Made by a program: the position numbers and the translations under genes
From: Bin103 sp002238925
GTDB lineage: Bacteria > Spirochaetota > Spirochaetia > SZUA-6 > Bin103
NCBI GenBank assembly: GCA_965208065.1
Contig: OZ242313.1
Location: 2,604,001-2,668,000 of the forward strand
DNA: 64,000 nucleotides
Direction of reading: 5' to 3'
Shown: positions 24,881 to 33,149 of the stretch, piece by piece
Position numbering within the stretch: position 1 is the first letter of the stretch
How the letters are laid out: each line of letters starts with the position of its first letter
Notes under the pieces: generated by a model
Database searches by the model: none
Told to the model about the DNA's origin: nothing
Seen by the model: the letters and a program-made list of their open reading frames with translations, nothing else

Positions 24881-26671
24881 ATGGGCAATTCGAACGATTC
24901 CTTCCTGGCATCCCTGGATCCGACTACCATGGCCGACTGGCAGATCAGCGCGGCCGCCGAAGCGCATATGAAGCGTGTGCAACAGCTCGGCGCGGAGTTG
25001 GGGTTGCAGTCCGACGAGGTGCTTCCGTTCGGCCACTATGTCGGCAAGCTGGACTACGCGCGCGTCCTGGAGCGGGTTGACGCGCTCCCGAACGGCAAGT
25101 ACGTCGACGTGACGGCAATCACGCCGACGCCGCTCGGCGAGGGCAAGACCACCACCACCATGGGGCTGGTGGAGGGACTGGCGGCAATCGGCAAGCGCGT
25201 GATCGGCGCAATCCGGCAGCCGTCCGGCGGACCGACCTTCAACATCAAGGGCTCCGCCGCCGGCGGCGGGCTGGCGCAGTGCATCCCGCTCACCGACCTC
25301 AGCCTCGGTCTGACCGGCGACATCGACGCCATCACCAACGCCCACAATCTGGCCATGGTGGCGCTCACCAGCCGCCTCCAGCACGAGGCCAACTACGGCG
25401 ACAAGACCCTGGCGCGCAGGAAGCTGAGCCGGCTCAACATCGACCCGCGCAACGTGGCGGTGGGCTGGGCCATCGACTTCAGCGCCCAGGCGCTGCGCGA
25501 GATCGTCATCGGCCTCGGCGGCAAGATGGACGGCCTGATGATGCAGAGCGGCTTCCAGATCTCGGTGTCGTCGGAGGTCATGGCGATCCTTGCGGTGGCC
25601 ACCGACCTGGCCGATCTGCGCGCCCGCCTCGGCCGCATGGTGGTGGCGTACGCCAGGAACGGCAGTCCGGTCACCACCGCCGACCTGGAGGTGGATGGCG
25701 CCATGACCGCGATCATGGCCAGGGCGATCAACCCCAACCTGATGCAGACCATCGAGGGGCAGCCGGTGCTGGTGCACGCCGGTCCATTCGCCAATATCGC
25801 CATCGGCCAGTCGTCGGTAATCGCCGACCGGGTGGGACTCAAGCTGGCCGACTACCACGTCACCGAGAGCGGTTTCGGCGCCGACATCGGCTTCGAGAAA
25901 TTCTGGAACCTGAAGTGCCGGATGAGCGGGCTGGTGCCCGACTGCGCGGTGGTGATATGCACCATCCGTGCCCTGAAGATGCATGGCGGCGGCCCGCGGG
26001 TGGCGCCGGGCAGGCCGCTGGACCGCGCCTACACCGAGCGCGACACGAACCTGGTGGAGCGCGGCGTGGCGAATCTGCTGGCGCACCTGGACACGGTGCG
26101 CAAGAGCGGCGTGGCGCCGGTGGTGTGCATCAACCACTTCCACACCGACACCGACGAGGAGGTGGCGGTGATCCGCGAGGCGGTGGCGGCCACCGGTGCG
26201 CCGTGCGTGGTGAGCCGGCATTGGCGGTACGGCGGCGCCGGCGCGCGCGAGCTGGCCGAGGCGGTGGTGGACGCATGCGAGCAGCCCTCCGCGTTCCGCT
26301 TCCTGTACGACGACGCGGTGCCGCAGCGCGAGCGGATCGAGCGCATCACCACGGAGGTGTACGGCGGCGCCGGCGTGAGCTACGCGCCGCAGGCGCTGGC
26401 CAAGCTGCAGGAGGTGGAGCAGGACCCCGACCTGGCGGCGCTCGGCACCTGCATGGTCAAGACGCAGCTCAGCCTGAGCCACGACCCGGCGCTCAAGGGC
26501 CGGCCCACCGGCTGGACGCTGCCGGTGCGCGACCTGCTGCTGTACCGCGGTGCCGGGCTGGCGGTGCCGGTGGCCGGCGACATCAAGCTGCTGCCGGGCA
26601 CCGCCTCCGATCCGGCCTTCCGCCGCATCGACGTAGACACCGCCACCGGCCGCGTCCAGGGCCTGCACTAG
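24881..26671 (+). CDS. fhs: Formate-tetrahydrofolate ligase
   Basis: A 596-residue enzyme that makes 10-formyltetrahydrofolate from formate, THF and ATP. Diagnostic segments: ITPTPLGEGKTTTTMGLVEG (nucleotide loop), RQPSGGPTFNIKGSAAGGG, and DIDAITNAHNLAMVAL, with TESGFGADIGFEKFWN later. Length is slightly above the usual 555-580. ATG 24881 is used, but ATG 24929 (MADWQIS) would give 580 residues and matches better where family members often begin; neither has a strong ribosome binding site. It provides one-carbon units and fits the methyl-folate genes at 28351-31290. It is divergent from the CobW-like GTPase gene. Confidence 0.95.
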   Translation: MGNSNDSFLASLDPTTMADWQISAAAEAHMKRVQQLGAELGLQSDEVLPFGHYVGKLDYARVLERVDALPNGKYVDVTAITPTPLGEGKTTTTMGLVEGLAAIGKRVIGAIRQPSGGPTFNIKGSAAGGGLAQCIPLTDLSLGLTGDIDAITNAHNLAMVALTSRLQHEANYGDKTLARRKLSRLNIDPRNVAVGWAIDFSAQALREIVIGLGGKMDGLMMQSGFQISVSSEVMAILAVATDLADLRARLGRMVVAYARNGSPVTTADLEVDGAMTAIMARAINPNLMQTIEGQPVLVHAGPFANIAIGQSSVIADRVGLKLADYHVTESGFGADIGFEKFWNLKCRMSGLVPDCAVVICTIRALKMHGGGPRVAPGRPLDRAYTERDTNLVERGVANLLAHLDTVRKSGVAPVVCINHFHTDTDEEVAVIREAVAATGAPCVVSRHWRYGGAGARELAEAVVDACEQPSAFRFLYDDAVPQRERIERITTEVYGGAGVSYAPQALAKLQEVEQDPDLAALGTCMVKTQLSLSHDPALKGRPTGWTLPVRDLLLYRGAGLAVPVAGDIKLLPGTASDPAFRRIDVDTATGRVQGLH

Positions 26672-26713
26672 AAAGGCGAAAATGGCACCGCCTGGCTGAT
26701 TGGTCCGGGATGA

Positions 26714-26959
26714 ATGTGGAATTCGTTCGAAATCGTTGGCGAGATGACCGAGGTCGAGACTATCGCCGCCGGACCCGGTGTGCGTGTATTACCTTACTTG
26801 CGCAAGGCCTATGGACGCGGGCGCTGGCGAAAGTTGAAGGGCACTGCTCTTGTGCGTGTCCCTGGTGGTAACGTCCGTGAGGTGGAGCTACACTGGTACG
26901 AGGCGCACGGCATCGGAAAGAAGGAGATCAAGATCAAGCGCTACCTGGATCGACCATGA
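26714..26959 (+). CDS. Small conserved hypothetical protein (first of a coupled pair)
   Basis: 81 residues, starting MWNSFEIV, basic, with a KAYGRGRWRKLKG segment and a HWYEAHGIGKKEIKIKRYLD tail. I have the impression of similar short proteins in cyanobacteria and other environmental bacteria, but I cannot name a function. The stop overlaps the next small gene by 4 bp (ATGA). The basic GRWRKLKG core and two-gene layout resemble a toxin-antitoxin or small accessory cassette, but that is speculation. It starts 42 bp after fhs. Confidence 0.7.
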   Translation: MWNSFEIVGEMTEVETIAAGPGVRVLPYLRKAYGRGRWRKLKGTALVRVPGGNVREVELHWYEAHGIGKKEIKIKRYLDRP

Positions 26960-27210
26960 AACAACCCAAAGAACACTTCGCCTTGTGTCTGGACAACGCC
27001 GGTTACGAGGTCTCTCTGATACCCGGAAAGGTCTATCTTCTGGTCCCCGATGCCAGAGATGCCAGAGCCGCGCAGGATGAATTGATTCGCATTGTCGACG
27101 AGACCGGTGAGGACTACCTCTATCACAAGGATCTGTTTGCTTTTGTCGAATTCCCGGAGTCCGTCGAAACAAGGCTGCTGGCCATGGAGAAGCTGCGCCG
27201 GTCCGCTTGA
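26956..27210 (+). CDS. Small conserved hypothetical protein (second of a coupled pair)
   Basis: 84 residues, acidic overall, with the pattern SLIPGKVYLLVPDARDA then ELIRIVDETGEDYLY and FAFVEFPESVE. The start ATG lies inside the stop overlap with the preceding 81-residue gene, so the two are translated together. A basic protein followed by an acidic partner is consistent with a two-protein complex. Function unknown; I see no nuclease or DNA-binding motif that would settle a toxin-antitoxin role. Confidence 0.7.
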   Translation: MKQPKEHFALCLDNAGYEVSLIPGKVYLLVPDARDARAAQDELIRIVDETGEDYLYHKDLFAFVEFPESVETRLLAMEKLRRSA

Positions 27211-27242
27211 ACTTCACCGGCAAGCTTCACACCCAGAAGAAC

Positions 27243-27250
27243 AAGGAGGA
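27243..27250 (+). promoter_or_regulatory. Strong ribosome binding site fixing the ankyrin gene start
   Basis: AAGGAGGA lies seven bases before ATG 27258. The reading frame extends upstream to a TTG at 27207, but this near-perfect Shine-Dalgarno shows that ATG 27258 is the start. Confidence 0.85.
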
Positions 27251-27257
27251 GACTTGT

Positions 27258-28343
27258 ATGGACAGGAAGCTGGCACAGCGGGCCGCCGCTGCCGCGAACG
27301 CCGGTGTAATGGACGCGGTACGCGCCGCCGTGGCGCAGGACGCCGAGGTGGCGCGTTACTGGTCGGTGCTGATGAACGCGTGTTTCGGCGGCCGCGCCGA
27401 CGTGGCGGCGTTCCTGATCGATAGCGGGGCCGACGTCAACGTGCAGTCGCCGAATGCGCACCGCTACCGGCCGCTGCATCGCACCGTGGAGCACAAGAAG
27501 ACCATGCCCAAGACGCCGGGGCACACCGCCACCGTGCGCCTTCTGCTGGAGCACGGCGCCGACCCGATGTTGCGCGGCACCTGGAACCTGCACAGCGCGC
27601 CGGCGGTGGCGGCATTCGGCTGCACGGAGTTCCTGCCCGTGCTGCTGGAGCACGCGCCGCGCGAGCCGGACCTGTACACCGCGGCGGCGCTGGCGCGCCA
27701 CGCCGACCTGGAGGCGCTGCTGTCCAAGAGGCCCGGCGCTGCCGAGCTCGCGGACGGCGATTCACGCGACGGAAGCTGGCTGCCGCTGCAGTACTGCGCG
27801 CGCTCGCTGGCCGGCACCGAGCAGGAACGGGTTGCCACGGCCGCGCTACTGCTCGACCACGGCGCCGATCCCGCATCCGCGCTGGACTTCGCGTGCTGGG
27901 CCGACAATGGGGGAATAGTCGGGTTGCTGCTCGAACGCGGCGCGCGCCTAAGTGACGACGACACCGTCAATCACCTGGCCTGCGACGGTCAGGTCGCGAT
28001 CCTGGACGTGCTGCTGCGCCACGATGCCGTCGACATGAACGGCACCCGCAACACGGAACATCACGGCGGCTACAACCCGCTCGGCTGTGCCGTGAACATG
28101 CGCAGCCTGCGCGGCGTCACCTGGTTCCTGGACCACGGCTGCGATCCCAACCACGTGCAGAGCAAGAATGGCGAGACTGCCCTGCACGTGGCGGTCAACT
28201 CCGGCGCCGGCGTGCCACTGGTGCGCCTCCTGGTAGACCGCGGCGTCAACGTGGACCAGCGCGACGCCGCCGGACACACCGCCCTCGACCTGGCCCGCGC
28301 CAAGGGCAAGGCCAAGCTGGAGGCGTTCCTGAGCCGGTCGTAG
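27258..28343 (+). CDS. Ankyrin-repeat protein
   Basis: A 361-residue protein made of about eight ankyrin-like repeats. Recognisable ones include ADVAAFLIDSGADVNVQSP, VRLLLEHGADPMLRG, ALLLDHGADPASALDFA, NGETALHVAVNSGAGVPLVR and AGHTALDLARAKGKAKLEA. There is no signal peptide or other domain. Ankyrin stacks mediate protein-protein contact; in host-associated bacteria they can be effectors, but nothing here shows export. The strong Shine-Dalgarno (AAGGAGGA) predicts high translation. Convergent with the PF13769-type gene, 7 bp between stops. Confidence 0.9.
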   Translation: MDRKLAQRAAAAANAGVMDAVRAAVAQDAEVARYWSVLMNACFGGRADVAAFLIDSGADVNVQSPNAHRYRPLHRTVEHKKTMPKTPGHTATVRLLLEHGADPMLRGTWNLHSAPAVAAFGCTEFLPVLLEHAPREPDLYTAAALARHADLEALLSKRPGAAELADGDSRDGSWLPLQYCARSLAGTEQERVATAALLLDHGADPASALDFACWADNGGIVGLLLERGARLSDDDTVNHLACDGQVAILDVLLRHDAVDMNGTRNTEHHGGYNPLGCAVNMRSLRGVTWFLDHGCDPNHVQSKNGETALHVAVNSGAGVPLVRLLVDRGVNVDQRDAAGHTALDLARAKGKAKLEAFLSRS

Positions 28344-28350
28344 CGCGGAA

Positions 28351-28638
28351 TCAACTCGGGGCGGCAGGCTCGCCGAACAGCTTGCGGTCCCATTCGGCGA
28401 CCAGCTCGGCGATCACGGCGTCCAGTACCTCCCGCGGGTCGCCGTCGCGCTGCTCGCGGGGGCCCCATTTCCACTGTTCCAGGTATTCGTCCGAGCCGTA
28501 CAGGCCTTCCTCCATGGCGACGCGGTCGATCTCTTCCTGGTAGCGCGGCGGTAGCTGGCCGGAGATGCGCTTGCCGCCGCCGGAGGCGCGCACCTGGGCG
28601 GGAATCTCCTGCCACCTGAGAATGCGGTACTCAGCCAT
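28351..28638 (-). CDS. PF13769-type 'virulence factor' family small protein
   Basis: 95 residues from ATG 28638 (MAEYRILRWQEIPAQV), matching my recollection of the small 'virulence factor' family that starts with this motif. The name is historical; the biochemical role is unknown. Members are commonly encoded beside methyltetrahydrofolate methyltransferases and MetF/MetV-type reductases, as here, so a role in methyl-group transfer is a reasonable inference. It overlaps the methyltransferase gene by 8 bp. The frame is open further upstream to 28683 but that would bury it in the previous gene. Confidence 0.75.
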   Translation of the reverse strand: MAEYRILRWQEIPAQVRASGGGKRISGQLPPRYQEEIDRVAMEEGLYGSDEYLEQWKWGPREQRDGDPREVLDAVIAELVAEWDRKLFGEPAAPS

Positions 28639-29665
28639 TGGTAACCAACTCTCCCTTGCGGTGCGCACGGATGAACGACGCACAGTACTGGTCGCGGCCG
28701 AGCAACAGGTCCTCGGCCATCCGGTAGCGGCGCGAACCGCGGTCGAGCCCCATCACACTGTCGATGTGGCTGGTAACCGGGTCGAGGATGCCGCTGTCGG
28801 CGCCGGCGTCGATTGCCAGGCGCAGGAACACGTCGTTGATCAGGCGCCGTTGCGGCATGCCGAACGAGACGTTGCTGAAGCCGCCGGTGATGTGCAGGTC
28901 GGCGCCGTAGCGCTCGCGTAACTCGCGAATGGCGGCCAGGCAGTGGTTGCCGAACTCCTGATCCACCGCGATCGGGAACACGAGCGGGTCCACGTAGATG
29001 TCCGCCGCCGGTATGCCGCGCTGCAGCGCGGCGTCCACCACCCGCGACGCGTTCGCCACCCGCTCGGCGGTGTCGTTCGGCATGCCCGACTCGCCGGCGG
29101 CGGTCACTATCGCCTGCACGTCGAACTCGCGCGCCAGATCAAGCGCGTCGAGCCGCTCCAGGGAGGCGGAGTTGAGCAGCCCGCGGTCGCCGTCCGCGCC
29201 GTCGCGCCACGCCTCCAGCCCGGCCCGGATGATGTCGATGTTGGACGAGTCGATCGACAGCGGCAGGCGGCTCGTACTCCGTATGGTCCGCACCAGCCAG
29301 CCCATCGCCTCCTGCTGATCCTCCCGGCGAAGCGAAATCTCGTCCACATTGAGGTCGAGAAAGTGGGCGCCGGCGTCCTCCTGGCGCTGCGCCAGACGCT
29401 GCAGGTAACGGAGCCCCTCGGCCGCCCCGGCGCCGTCCGCCATCGCCTCGCGCACCGCAATCTGCACGTGCTTCACGCGGCCCTCCTCGAAGTCCTGGGT
29501 GGCGCGGAACGCCTCCGGGATCGGCAGATGGCGCACCTCCCCGGACCTGGTGCGGTAGTTCACCGCCTGGCGGCCGTCGGCAAGGTCGCTGATTCGGCTG
29601 CCCTTGCGGCGCAGCACGCGGGTCGTGTGGATGTTCTCGCCGATCACGATGAAGGAATTGTTCAT
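28631..29665 (-). CDS. Methyltetrahydrofolate:corrinoid methyltransferase-like (pterin-binding)
   Basis: A 344-residue pterin-binding TIM-barrel protein. Landmarks are FIVIGENIHTTR at the N-terminus, GAHFLDLNVDEIS, LPLSIDSSNIDIIRAGL (the SIDS motif), GLLNSASLERLD and HITGGFSNVSFGMPQRR. These fit the AcsE/MtgA-type family that moves a methyl group between a corrinoid protein and tetrahydrofolate. No corrinoid-binding protein is in this window, so its partner must be elsewhere. Its ATG overlaps the stop of the MetF-MetV gene by 4 bp, and its 3' end overlaps the PF13769-type gene, giving a three-gene unit. Confidence 0.88.
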   Translation of the reverse strand: MNNSFIVIGENIHTTRVLRRKGSRISDLADGRQAVNYRTRSGEVRHLPIPEAFRATQDFEEGRVKHVQIAVREAMADGAGAAEGLRYLQRLAQRQEDAGAHFLDLNVDEISLRREDQQEAMGWLVRTIRSTSRLPLSIDSSNIDIIRAGLEAWRDGADGDRGLLNSASLERLDALDLAREFDVQAIVTAAGESGMPNDTAERVANASRVVDAALQRGIPAADIYVDPLVFPIAVDQEFGNHCLAAIRELRERYGADLHITGGFSNVSFGMPQRRLINDVFLRLAIDAGADSGILDPVTSHIDSVMGLDRGSRRYRMAEDLLLGRDQYCASFIRAHRKGELVTNG

Positions 29666-31290
29666 TGGGTTTCGTGTTCCTCGGTTGTTCCGCCGGCCTG
29701 CGGGGCGGGCCGGTGGCGAAAGTGGTCGCGCCCCAGGTAGGTGTTGACCCAGGCGCTGGTGCCCGCCAGGGCGGCGTTCTTGATGATCGCCGGCCCGTCG
29801 AGCATGGTCTGTTCCTCGCCGTACGCCTTCAGGCGGTCGTAGGCGCGCGCCCAGATGCACTCTTTCTCGCCGATCTCGCAGGTGCCCTCGCGGGTGCCGC
29901 CGCACGGCCCGTTGCGCTGGTTCTTGACGCACTGCGACTCCGGGCACAGGTAGGCGATGTCGGGCAGTGAGCAGTCGCCGCAGTCGCGACAGTCGTACAC
30001 CGCGGATTTGGCAGTGTGCTCCAGCCGATGGAACATCCGCTGCCCGCGCGCGCCGCTCTTCTCGACCGCGTTCGCCAGCCGGCGCCCGGCCTCGAAGCCT
30101 GGCGTGTCGGGCGTGAAGATCGTGTCGTGAATCCGGCGGCTCAGCTTGTATCCCACCGGCACCCGCTGCTGCAGCCGCTGCTGTGCGTCCGGCTTCCGTG
30201 ACGCCAGGTAGCTGCGGCTCACCTCGCTGCTGCTGGTGCCGGGCAGTTCGCCGGGCTCGAAGTAGTAGAACTCGTCCGGATACCGGAAGTGCACTTCGCC
30301 GGCAAACTGCCGCCAGTCGTCGACGCCGAAGCCGGCGGCGATTTCAAGCACGCGTTCGATGTCCGCGTATCGGGTCAGGCCGCCGAGGTAGGCGCCGCGG
30401 TAGCCGAGGCCGCGCGCGACCGCCACCTGCTTGGCGGCCAGCTCCAGGAAGAACGCCTTGCCCTTGTCCGGTGACGCCGCCTGCTTCTCGGCCAGCTTCA
30501 GCAGCTCCGGCAGCACCACCACCCCCGGGATCTTGCCGGAGGCAAAGAAGCGCGCCGCCGCGCCGCTCAGGGCGTACACATTGGCGATAACCGGTACGTC
30601 GAGTTGGTGCCCGGCCATGTAGCGCAGCAGCTCGTCCTGCTTGCGCGCGTCCCAGCCGATTTGACTGATGATGAACCGCGCGCCGTGGGCGATCTTCTTG
30701 GCCAGCTTGAAGTACTGCGGCATCACCTCGCGCTCGTGCCGCTTGTGATTATTGACCACCGCGCCCAGGAAGAAGCGGGTCGGGCTCAGGGTGCGCCGGC
30801 CGGCGCGGATGCCGGCGTTCATGTCGGAGAACATGCGCAGCAGCCCGACCGAATCGGTGTCGAACACCGGGCTCGCCTGGCCCTGGTAGCCGCTCACCGG
30901 AAAGTCGCCGGACAGAGCGAGGATATTGTTGAACCCGAGACTGGCCAGCTGCCAGCCGCGGCTCTCCAGTGCGTTGCGGTTCCAGTCCTTGCAGGACAGG
31001 TGGATCACCACCTCCTGACCGCGCGAGATCAGGTCGGTGCCCAGCGCGTCGGCGCCGAACATCGCGTTCCCGCCCGGATTGTCGGTGATCGATAGAGCGT
31101 GTATGTCTTTATGGTCCACGAGTTTACGGGCCAACGCGAGCACTCGCTTGCCGCCGCGGTCGGTGAGCAGGCCACGCGAGGTCACCATCTCCACCAGGTG
31201 CAGGAAGGTGTCCGTCCGCTCCAGCAACCCGCGCAGCGTGCGCGACCCCGGCGCGGCCGGGTGGCCTGTCGCTTCGCTGGAGCTGCTCAT
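29662..31290 (-). CDS. Methylenetetrahydrofolate reductase-like protein fused to a MetV-type zinc domain
   Basis: A 542-residue two-domain protein. Residues about 30-320 form a MetF-type TIM barrel (HLVEMVTSRG, ALSITDNPGGN, ILALSGDFPV). Residues about 430-510 are the Cys-rich MetV-type domain: CRDCGDCSLPDIAYLCPES, then CVKNQRNGPCGG and ECIWARAYDRLK. MetF interconverts methylene-THF and methyl-THF; MetV is its partner in some acetogens and in many demethylating heterotrophs. Here they are one chain. It supplies or consumes methyl-THF for the next gene. Start ATG 31290 is preferred; ATG 31326 would add 12 residues. Direction of flux (methyl oxidation versus methionine supply) is not evident. 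Confidence 0.88.
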   Translation of the reverse strand: MSSSSEATGHPAAPGSRTLRGLLERTDTFLHLVEMVTSRGLLTDRGGKRVLALARKLVDHKDIHALSITDNPGGNAMFGADALGTDLISRGQEVVIHLSCKDWNRNALESRGWQLASLGFNNILALSGDFPVSGYQGQASPVFDTDSVGLLRMFSDMNAGIRAGRRTLSPTRFFLGAVVNNHKRHEREVMPQYFKLAKKIAHGARFIISQIGWDARKQDELLRYMAGHQLDVPVIANVYALSGAAARFFASGKIPGVVVLPELLKLAEKQAASPDKGKAFFLELAAKQVAVARGLGYRGAYLGGLTRYADIERVLEIAAGFGVDDWRQFAGEVHFRYPDEFYYFEPGELPGTSSSEVSRSYLASRKPDAQQRLQQRVPVGYKLSRRIHDTIFTPDTPGFEAGRRLANAVEKSGARGQRMFHRLEHTAKSAVYDCRDCGDCSLPDIAYLCPESQCVKNQRNGPCGGTREGTCEIGEKECIWARAYDRLKAYGEEQTMLDGPAIIKNAALAGTSAWVNTYLGRDHFRHRPAPQAGGTTEEHETQ

Positions 31291-31427
31291 CGGGCCGCCG
31301 GTCGCGCGGCGGGCGTGGCGGTGCATGACGCCCGCAAGCTTACCGTTTCCGGCGCAGCCGCGCAGCATCCGCAGCCGGCGCAAGCGGTGCGCATCAGCCG
31401 CGTCCGCGAGTGCCAGGGATTGTCCAC

Positions 31428-32237
31428 TTACCGGGTGGCCTTCAGCGAGAACATCTGCGGGATCGAGTCGTTGTGCTCGGGCAGCCGAAACCAGCCGTCG
31501 CGGCACCGCGTCATGCCGGGCAGCGCCCGATAGTTGCTGAACGGGAACTCGTGCAGGAACTGCAGGCGCAGCCCGGCATCCAACAGGGAGTTCACAATCT
31601 CCGCCACGCTGTGGCGCCACTCGTAGCTCGGCGACGGGATCGTTTCATTACCCGCGTAGCTGTAGCCGTCGGCGCCGTACCGCGTACCCGCGGGATCGGG
31701 GAAGTAGGAATTGCGCACGCGCAGTTCGGAATCGTCCAGACTGTCGTCGTCGGCGAAGATGTGGCACAGCGGGTGGCTCTCAAACAGGTAGAAGGTGCCG
31801 CCCGGCTTCAGGAAGCGGGCGGCCACCCTTGCCCACTCGGTGAGGTCGGGCAGCCACACCAGCACCCCCGATGCGGTGTACACCACGTCGAATTGCTCGT
31901 CGAGCGCGTCCGGCAGGTCGTACACGTTGCTGCACACGAAGCGCGTGTCGAGTTCGAGTTCCGTGCTCAGTTCGCGGGCCAGGGCGATTGCCGCGTCGGA
32001 GAAGTCCACCCCGGTGGCGCGCGCACCGAGCCGCGACCACGACATGGTATCCATGCCGAAGTGGCACTGCAGGTGCAGCAGGCTCTTGCCCGCCACCGGA
32101 CCGACCTCCTCGCGCTCAATGTCGTTGAGGGTGATCGCGCCCGCCTTGAAGCGGTCCATACCGTAGAAGTCGGAGGCGGCATGTACCGGCACGCGTTCGT
32201 TCCAATTCTGCCGGTTCACGGCCAAGCGCGGGTCCAT
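31428..32237 (-). CDS. Class I SAM-dependent methyltransferase
   Basis: A 269-residue methyltransferase with motif I variant LLHLQCHFGMDTMSWSRLGA, motif II GVDFSDAAIALA, and a post-motif FDVVYTASGVLVWLPDLTEW. The FLKPGGTFYLFESHPL segment is typical of methyltransferase_11/25-type enzymes. It starts with MDPRLAVNRQNWNERVPVHA, common in a subgroup of uncharacterised methyltransferases. Substrate unknown. It is divergent from the HpcH/HpaI aldolase gene over 105 bp and lies 137 bp upstream of the MetF-MetV gene on the same strand; it may be part of the C1 group but is not translationally coupled. Confidence 0.88.
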   Translation of the reverse strand: MDPRLAVNRQNWNERVPVHAASDFYGMDRFKAGAITLNDIEREEVGPVAGKSLLHLQCHFGMDTMSWSRLGARATGVDFSDAAIALARELSTELELDTRFVCSNVYDLPDALDEQFDVVYTASGVLVWLPDLTEWARVAARFLKPGGTFYLFESHPLCHIFADDDSLDDSELRVRNSYFPDPAGTRYGADGYSYAGNETIPSPSYEWRHSVAEIVNSLLDAGLRLQFLHEFPFSNYRALPGMTRCRDGWFRLPEHNDSIPQMFSLKATR

Positions 32238-32342
32238 GCCCAAAACTACTCCCGCGCCGGTCGCGCGGCCACCGGCAGCACGGCGTTCACGGCGCGGCCC
32301 GCGCTTTACCTGTCCGGCGGCGTCGGAGTACGGTTGCGGTCC

Positions 32343-33107
32343 ATGGAATTGCGCAACAATCGCATCAAGCACAAGTTGGCGGCCGGCGGGGTAGCTACCG
32401 TGGTCAGCGGCATCACCCATCCGGACGACATCGACGCATTCGGCCCTATCGCGGAGGCCACCGGCATCGACGGGGTGTGGCTGGAGGGTGAGCACGGCGC
32501 GGTGGACGCCGCCGAGCTGGGCAATCTCACCCGCGCCTGCGACATCTGGGGACTGACCTCGGTGGTGCGGGTCAACGACAACCACCAGGGGCTGATCTAC
32601 CGCACCCTCGACCGCGGCGCGCAGGCAGTGGTGGTGCCGCACGTCAACACGCGCGCGGAGGCGGACAACGTGGTGGCGGGCGGCAAGTTCGCACCCGCCG
32701 GCAAGCGCGGCATGTACACCAGCCGCCAGTATTTCGGCGTGGACGGCTACGTTCACAGCGGCAACGACGAGACCTGCCTGATCGTGCTGATCGAGGACAT
32801 CGCCGCGCACGCCAACCTGGACGAGATCCTTGCCGTCGATCATATTGACGTGTTCTTCGTTGCCCCGTCCGACTTCGCCGCCTCCATGGGCCGCATCGGC
32901 GAAACCGGCCACCCCGCGGTAAAGGAGAAGATCGAGGACTCGATCCGCCGCATCGTGGCGGCCGGCAAGGTCGCCGGCACGCTGACCGACAACGACGACG
33001 TTGCCGATTACGTGGCCATGGGGGTGCGCTTCGTCCTCACGGCGACCAAGGGCTGGCTGCAGGCGGGAGCCGCCGGCTTCGCCGCGGCGGCACGCGGCGG
33101 TTCCTGA
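32343..33107 (+). CDS. HpcH/HpaI family aldolase
   Basis: A 254-residue class II aldolase of the HpcH/HpaI/citrate lyase family, which cleaves 2-oxo-hydroxy acids to pyruvate and an aldehyde. Evidence: VWLEGEHGAVDAAELGNL (catalytic His region), VVRVNDNHQGLIYRTLDRGA, VVVPHVNTRAEA and VFFVAPSDFAASMG, the family's metal/substrate loop. Start ATG 32343; a second upstream in-frame codon gives only a few extra residues. It precedes a sugar-alcohol-type dehydrogenase by 42 bp on the same strand, together a plausible sugar-acid degradation pair. Confidence 0.9.
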   Translation: MELRNNRIKHKLAAGGVATVVSGITHPDDIDAFGPIAEATGIDGVWLEGEHGAVDAAELGNLTRACDIWGLTSVVRVNDNHQGLIYRTLDRGAQAVVVPHVNTRAEADNVVAGGKFAPAGKRGMYTSRQYFGVDGYVHSGNDETCLIVLIEDIAAHANLDEILAVDHIDVFFVAPSDFAASMGRIGETGHPAVKEKIEDSIRRIVAAGKVAGTLTDNDDVADYVAMGVRFVLTATKGWLQAGAAGFAAAARGGS

Positions 33108-33149
33108 TACGCAGCGCGCTGCCGGGCGCGGCGGCGGAGGAGGAGGGCA

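Noticed and set aside
24767..26668. N-terminal extension of the CobW-like frame to 26668
   Set aside because: It runs antisense through fhs, and the P-loop (GGFLGSGKTT) belongs right after ATG 24766 as in the family.
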